Shown here piece after piece: positions 61,379-64,000 of a DNA stretch of 64,000 nucleotides. A program made the position numbers and the translations under genes. The notes below the pieces were generated by a model, which was not told the DNA's origin, did not search any database, and saw nothing but the letters and a program-made list of their open reading frames with translations. The number at the start of each line of letters is the position of its first letter. Position 1 is the stretch's first letter. The stretch is from Geovibrio thiophilus. Its GTDB lineage: Bacteria; Chrysiogenota; Deferribacteres; Deferribacterales; Geovibrionaceae. The stretch covers positions 1,364,001 to 1,428,000 of the forward strand of contig NZ_CP035108.1 in assembly GCF_004087915.1 (NCBI RefSeq), written 5' to 3'.

Positions 61379-62402
61379 ATTTGACGGACCTCTTCATAAG
61401 CAGAAACAGAAACATGGGAACTCCCGTAAAGGCTGTTATCACCCCCACAGGGAGCGTCAGGGGATAAAACACAAGCTGTGCCAGCAGGTCAGCGCCCAGC
61501 AGAAAAACTCCGCCGAGCAGGGCGGATGCCGGAATCAGAAATCCGTGTCCCGTGTGCCTGAACATCAGCCGCACCATATGAGGCGCTATCAGTCCTACAA
61601 AGCCTATTACTCCGTAAAAAGCCGTGGCGAACGCCGCCATGAGCGATGTTATTATCAATGAGTATATGCGTATTTTTTTGACCTCAACCCCGAGACCCGC
61701 CGCATGGAGCTCACCCCACTGCATGGCGTTGTAGTCCCAGCTGAAACGGAATGAGAACAGAATGCCGAACGCCGTTACTATGAGAACGGTTATCGCTTCG
61801 CCCCAGCCGCCCTTGCCCAGATCACCGAATGTCCAGAATACTGTGGCGGCAAGCTGGTTATCTGTGGAGAAATACTGCAAAAGCATAGTGCATGCGCTGA
61901 AAAAGGCAGACATGGCGACACCCGCAAGAATCAGCCCCTGCGCAGACATACCTTTTACGAACGAAAACAGAAGTATGATAAGAGATGCGAGCATTGAGCC
62001 GAAAAAGGCTCCGGCGGCTATCATCCCCATATTACCGAAGATAAGCCCGCTGCCTGTGTGAACCATCGAGCCCGCACCGAGGATGATTATGGCAAACGCG
62101 GCTCCGAACGCCGCACCTTGGGAAAGCCCGAGGGTAAAGGAGGAGGCGAGAGGGTTGTTCAGTATATTCTGGAGTATTGCTCCGCTGACAGATAATGCCC
62201 CGCCCACAGCGAGTGCGGCAAGGATCTTAGGCATTCGCAGATGCCATATGAAATATTCGAGATCTTCATATTCACCGCGCATAAAGAGAGCCGAGAAGGT
62301 CTGACCCCATGTGCTCCGCAATGCGCCGTGCTTAAGTCCGAAAAGAACAAACAGAACGAGAAGACAGACAAGACCAAGCCAGAAAAGCAGCCTTCCCTTC
62401 AT
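61365..62402 (-). CDS. FecCD/BtuC-type ABC permease
   Basis: A 345-residue permease with about ten hydrophobic helices. LRMPKILAALAVGGALSVSGAILQNILNNPLASSFTLGLSQGAAFGA and FVGLIAPHMVRLMFRHTGH are the family landmarks, and the C terminus is GVITAFTGVPMFLFLLMKR. AAAAAGGAAC precedes the start. The gene is downstream of a NikR-like palindrome at 62451. Specificity (siderophore, B12, heme or nickel chelate) is not set by sequence alone; the operator favours nickel. Confidence 0.93.
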   Translation of the reverse strand: MKGRLLFWLGLVCLLVLFVLFGLKHGALRSTWGQTFSALFMRGEYEDLEYFIWHLRMPKILAALAVGGALSVSGAILQNILNNPLASSFTLGLSQGAAFGAAFAIIILGAGSMVHTGSGLIFGNMGMIAAGAFFGSMLASLIILLFSFVKGMSAQGLILAGVAMSAFFSACTMLLQYFSTDNQLAATVFWTFGDLGKGGWGEAITVLIVTAFGILFSFRFSWDYNAMQWGELHAAGLGVEVKKIRIYSLIITSLMAAFATAFYGVIGFVGLIAPHMVRLMFRHTGHGFLIPASALLGGVFLLGADLLAQLVFYPLTLPVGVITAFTGVPMFLFLLMKRSVKYGQG

Positions 62403-62450
62403 ACTGCCAGTTCCTTTTTAATAACAGTTTTTTTGAATATAAAACATTTC

Positions 62451-62478
62451 GTGTTACGCATATTAAATTTTATAACAC
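62451..62478 (-). promoter_or_regulatory. NikR-like operator upstream of the FecCD permease
   Basis: GTGTTAC-N14-ATAACAC lies about 50 bases upstream of the permease start codon (reverse complement GTGTTAT...GTAACAC). The NikR consensus I recall for metal-reducing deltaproteobacteria is GTGTTAC-N13/14-GTAACAC, so 13 of 14 defined bases match. It sits in an AT-rich leader on the minus strand. Confidence 0.6.
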
Positions 62479-62509
62479 AAAAATATTTTTTGTTCCGCAA
62501 AAAAATAAA

Positions 62510-63283
62510 TTATTTTGTATTCCAGATTATAAGTTCAAGAAGCGCATGGGTTTTATCAGTCGCCATGCCTTCGGCATCGGTGATTTCATCAACTTCTTCC
62601 GAGACTGTTTTCTCAGCGTTCGGAGCGTCATATCCGGAGAGAAAGTCCATGCACTGCCGTTTCATGTTTTCAGCGGTAACACGCTTTTCCCACATATGGT
62701 CTATTTGTGCCGATTTATAAGTCAGACCCTTTTCATCCAACCATTTTTTAAGGACAGGAGTGTCGTTGAATCTTTTAGGAGTTATCCCGCACTTTGCGTA
62801 GATCCGGTTCATTATTTCAGAATCCTTTTTCCCCGCGAAGCCGAGGTATACAACGAATTTTCCGGCGAGCTCCGTCACTCTGGCAAAATCCTCCGGAGTG
62901 CGCACCGCAGGGGTGGTGGAACAGAAAACCATATCAAACTTTTCGTTTCCCGAGTCAAAGCCTTCCCAGTCCGTATGAACGGTTGTGATGTTGGTTATGC
63001 CTTCCTTTTGCGCGTCCTCTCTCAATATGCGGAGCATTTCGCCTGATATATCCGCAGCGGTCACGCTTGCCGCCTTTTTCGCCAGTCTGAGCGTATATTT
63101 TCCGCTGCCGCTGCCGACATCAAGAACTCGCAGTCCCGACAGGTTTACTCCCGCCTCCTCTGCCATTCTTAATACTTTTGCCTCAAAGGTATCTTCGGAA
63201 CTGCTGTATCTGGGGTAATCAGATGCACGTTTGTCCCACATAATCTCAGCTTTTTTCGGATCCGCATTTCTTTGAATATCCAT
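62510..63283 (-). CDS. Class I SAM-dependent methyltransferase
   Basis: A 257-residue protein with the SAM-binding motif VLDVGSGSGKYTLRLA and DISGEMLRIL, and a start of NADPKKAEIMWDKRASDYPRY. The last 60 residues are of unknown fold. Such methyltransferases occur beside metal-chelate uptake genes, where they might modify a metallophore or metal-binding ligand; here the substrate is unknown. GAGAGGCGG precedes the start. The gene lies between the TonB receptor and the permease. Confidence 0.85.
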   Translation of the reverse strand: MDIQRNADPKKAEIMWDKRASDYPRYSSSEDTFEAKVLRMAEEAGVNLSGLRVLDVGSGSGKYTLRLAKKAASVTAADISGEMLRILREDAQKEGITNITTVHTDWEGFDSGNEKFDMVFCSTTPAVRTPEDFARVTELAGKFVVYLGFAGKKDSEIMNRIYAKCGITPKRFNDTPVLKKWLDEKGLTYKSAQIDHMWEKRVTAENMKRQCMDFLSGYDAPNAEKTVSEEVDEITDAEGMATDKTHALLELIIWNTK

Positions 63284-63307
63284 AGTCCGCCTCTCTGTTC
63301 ATAATTT

Positions 63308-63347
63308 AAATCAGGCGCGGTGTTACCCGTGCCTGATTTCGTATTAT
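63308..63347 (-). other. Hairpin in the TonB receptor-methyltransferase gap
   Basis: AAATCAGGC and GCCTGATTT pair across 14 bases with inner CGG/CCG pairs. It lies 42 bases after the TonB receptor stop. No strong T run follows on the minus strand, so it may be a weak terminator. A GTGTTAC half-site at 63320 with GTATTAT 14 bases later resembles half of a second NikR-like site. Confidence 0.45.
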
Positions 63348-63381
63348 ACTCTTTTTTGTATTTATTAAAATGGTTTAAATA

Positions 63382-64000
63382 TCAGTATGTCCATCTTACA
63401 CTTGCGCCCGCGTTGAATCCCATTGACTCATAACCGGATGCCTCTTCGTACTTTTTGTCGAATATGTTGTCCGCATAAACCTCAAGAACGGTATTTTTTA
63501 CCACTTCGTAAGCTATGCTCGCATCCGCAAGAGTGTATGATGAAAGAGTTTTCTTTTTTCCATCCTCATATTTGGGGCGCTCGCCTATGTAGTTCAATCC
63601 CATGTCGAAGGTGAGCTTGTCGGTGATTTTCCAAACGAATCCGGCATTGCCTTTATATTCAGGTATATTGTCAACCTCGTCTGATGATGAGCTGAAATCC
63701 TTGTCCGTGGGATCACCGCTTTTTTCAGATTTCTGATAAGACACTCCCGCATTGAGGGTAAGGCTTGAAAGAACCTTGTACTCGCCGCCGAGAGATGTGC
63801 CGATAAATTCGGCGTTATCCACGTTGTACTGAGCGTTTACTGTTGTTGCGGGATCGGCTGTAGTGGGGATGGTTCTTCTTATGGAGTAGTTATCAATGTC
63901 ATAGTACCACGCGGAGAACTTGACGAAGCCTTTGCCGCTGAAATCATGCCTGTACACGAAATCCAGAGCGTTCACCTCTTCGGGTTTTATGCCTCTGTCC
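63382..64000 (-). CDS. TonB-dependent receptor, C-terminal part, gene continues past the window
   Basis: The last 205 residues of an outer-membrane beta-barrel receptor. The sequence is a run of amphipathic strands (RGIKPEEVNALDFVYRHDFSGKGFVKFSAWYYDID, NIFDKKYEEASGYESMGFNAGASVRWTY). The C terminus is an aromatic Tyr, as expected for Omp insertion. The window edge cuts the gene, so the plug and TonB box are not seen. It is upstream in the operon with the methyltransferase and FecCD/FecE genes and likely imports a metal chelate. Confidence 0.88.
   Translation of the reverse strand, partial: DRGIKPEEVNALDFVYRHDFSGKGFVKFSAWYYDIDNYSIRRTIPTTADPATTVNAQYNVDNAEFIGTSLGGEYKVLSSLTLNAGVSYQKSEKSGDPTDKDFSSSSDEVDNIPEYKGNAGFVWKITDKLTFDMGLNYIGERPKYEDGKKKTLSSYTLADASIAYEVVKNTVLEVYADNIFDKKYEEASGYESMGFNAGASVRWTY

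Overview
The window is a 64 kb chromosomal segment of a free-living Gram-negative bacterium. Evidence for this is a TonB-dependent receptor, a TolC-type outer-membrane protein, a lipoprotein, type IV pilus motors and outward-facing uptake systems. The moderate GC content, frequent TTG starts, tightly overlapping genes, indolepyruvate:ferredoxin oxidoreductase, NtrY/NtrX and this mix of housekeeping operons suggest a Deferribacterota member (Geovibrio, Denitrovibrio or Seleniivibrio type). That assignment is inference from gene content; there is no rRNA gene in the window to confirm it.

Layout. 1-5 kb: riboflavin genes (ribBA 3' part, ribH), nusB, two small unknown genes, tldD and a YhaM-like 3'-5' exoribonuclease. 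5-11 kb: a DUF502 membrane protein, aroE and the type IV pilus motor set pilB-pilT-pilC. 11-18 kb: a TolC-type protein on the minus strand, a LOG-family protein, two PHP phosphoesterases and iorAB. 18-30 kb: the classical translation/RNA operon rimP-nusA-ylxR/L7Ae-infB-ylxP-rbfA-truB-rpsO-pnp, followed by an M16 peptidase and dut. 30-34.5 kb: an accessory region with an HTH/oxyanion-binding regulator divergent from a TauE/SafE permease, then a markedly AT-rich trio (Tat-exported two-cluster ferredoxin, secreted Cys protein, lipoprotein) and a broken gene remnant. 34.6-46.5 kb: alpha-glucan phosphorylase, thioesterase, macro-domain protein, MFS carrier, Bax1-I protein, pgeF, yggS, yggT, PIN/TRAM protein, ispD and a C45-type Ntn hydrolase. 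46.5-53.9 kb: small envelope proteins (BON lipoprotein and a 49-residue membrane protein), an M50 protease, trpS, scpAB, a pseudouridine synthase, queD-queE and a TPR protein. 53.9-60 kb: ntrY-ntrX followed directly by two MacB/FtsX-type permeases. 60.6-64 kb, minus strand: TonB receptor, methyltransferase, FecCD-type permease and ATPase, with a NikR-like palindrome that points to nickel as the cargo.

The most unusual feature is a family of dispersed intergenic elements, all in plus orientation, built on one plan: a hairpin with GGA in its loop, a conserved core CGCCGTGCGNAGCGAAG, a second hairpin, then a conserved (C/T)GAGCGTGT. The stem sequences differ between copies but stay complementary, so structure is conserved while sequence is not. 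Copies lie near 1.15, 5.05, 16.7, 16.8, 24.0, 39.7 (three identical tandem copies) and 59.95 kb. Two further hairpins beside one copy match the CsrA-binding consensus almost perfectly, which suggests a dispersed set of decoy or regulatory hairpins. One copy has run into the start of a PHP gene.

Other points of note are the nusA/ylxR overlap, where one 27-bp tandem repeat encodes an acidic tail in one frame and a basic head in the other; a large RPQGDR repeat block in IF2; a terminator-like hairpin just upstream of rimP; and the AT-rich exported redox trio. No tRNA, rRNA, CRISPR array or intact insertion sequence was seen.
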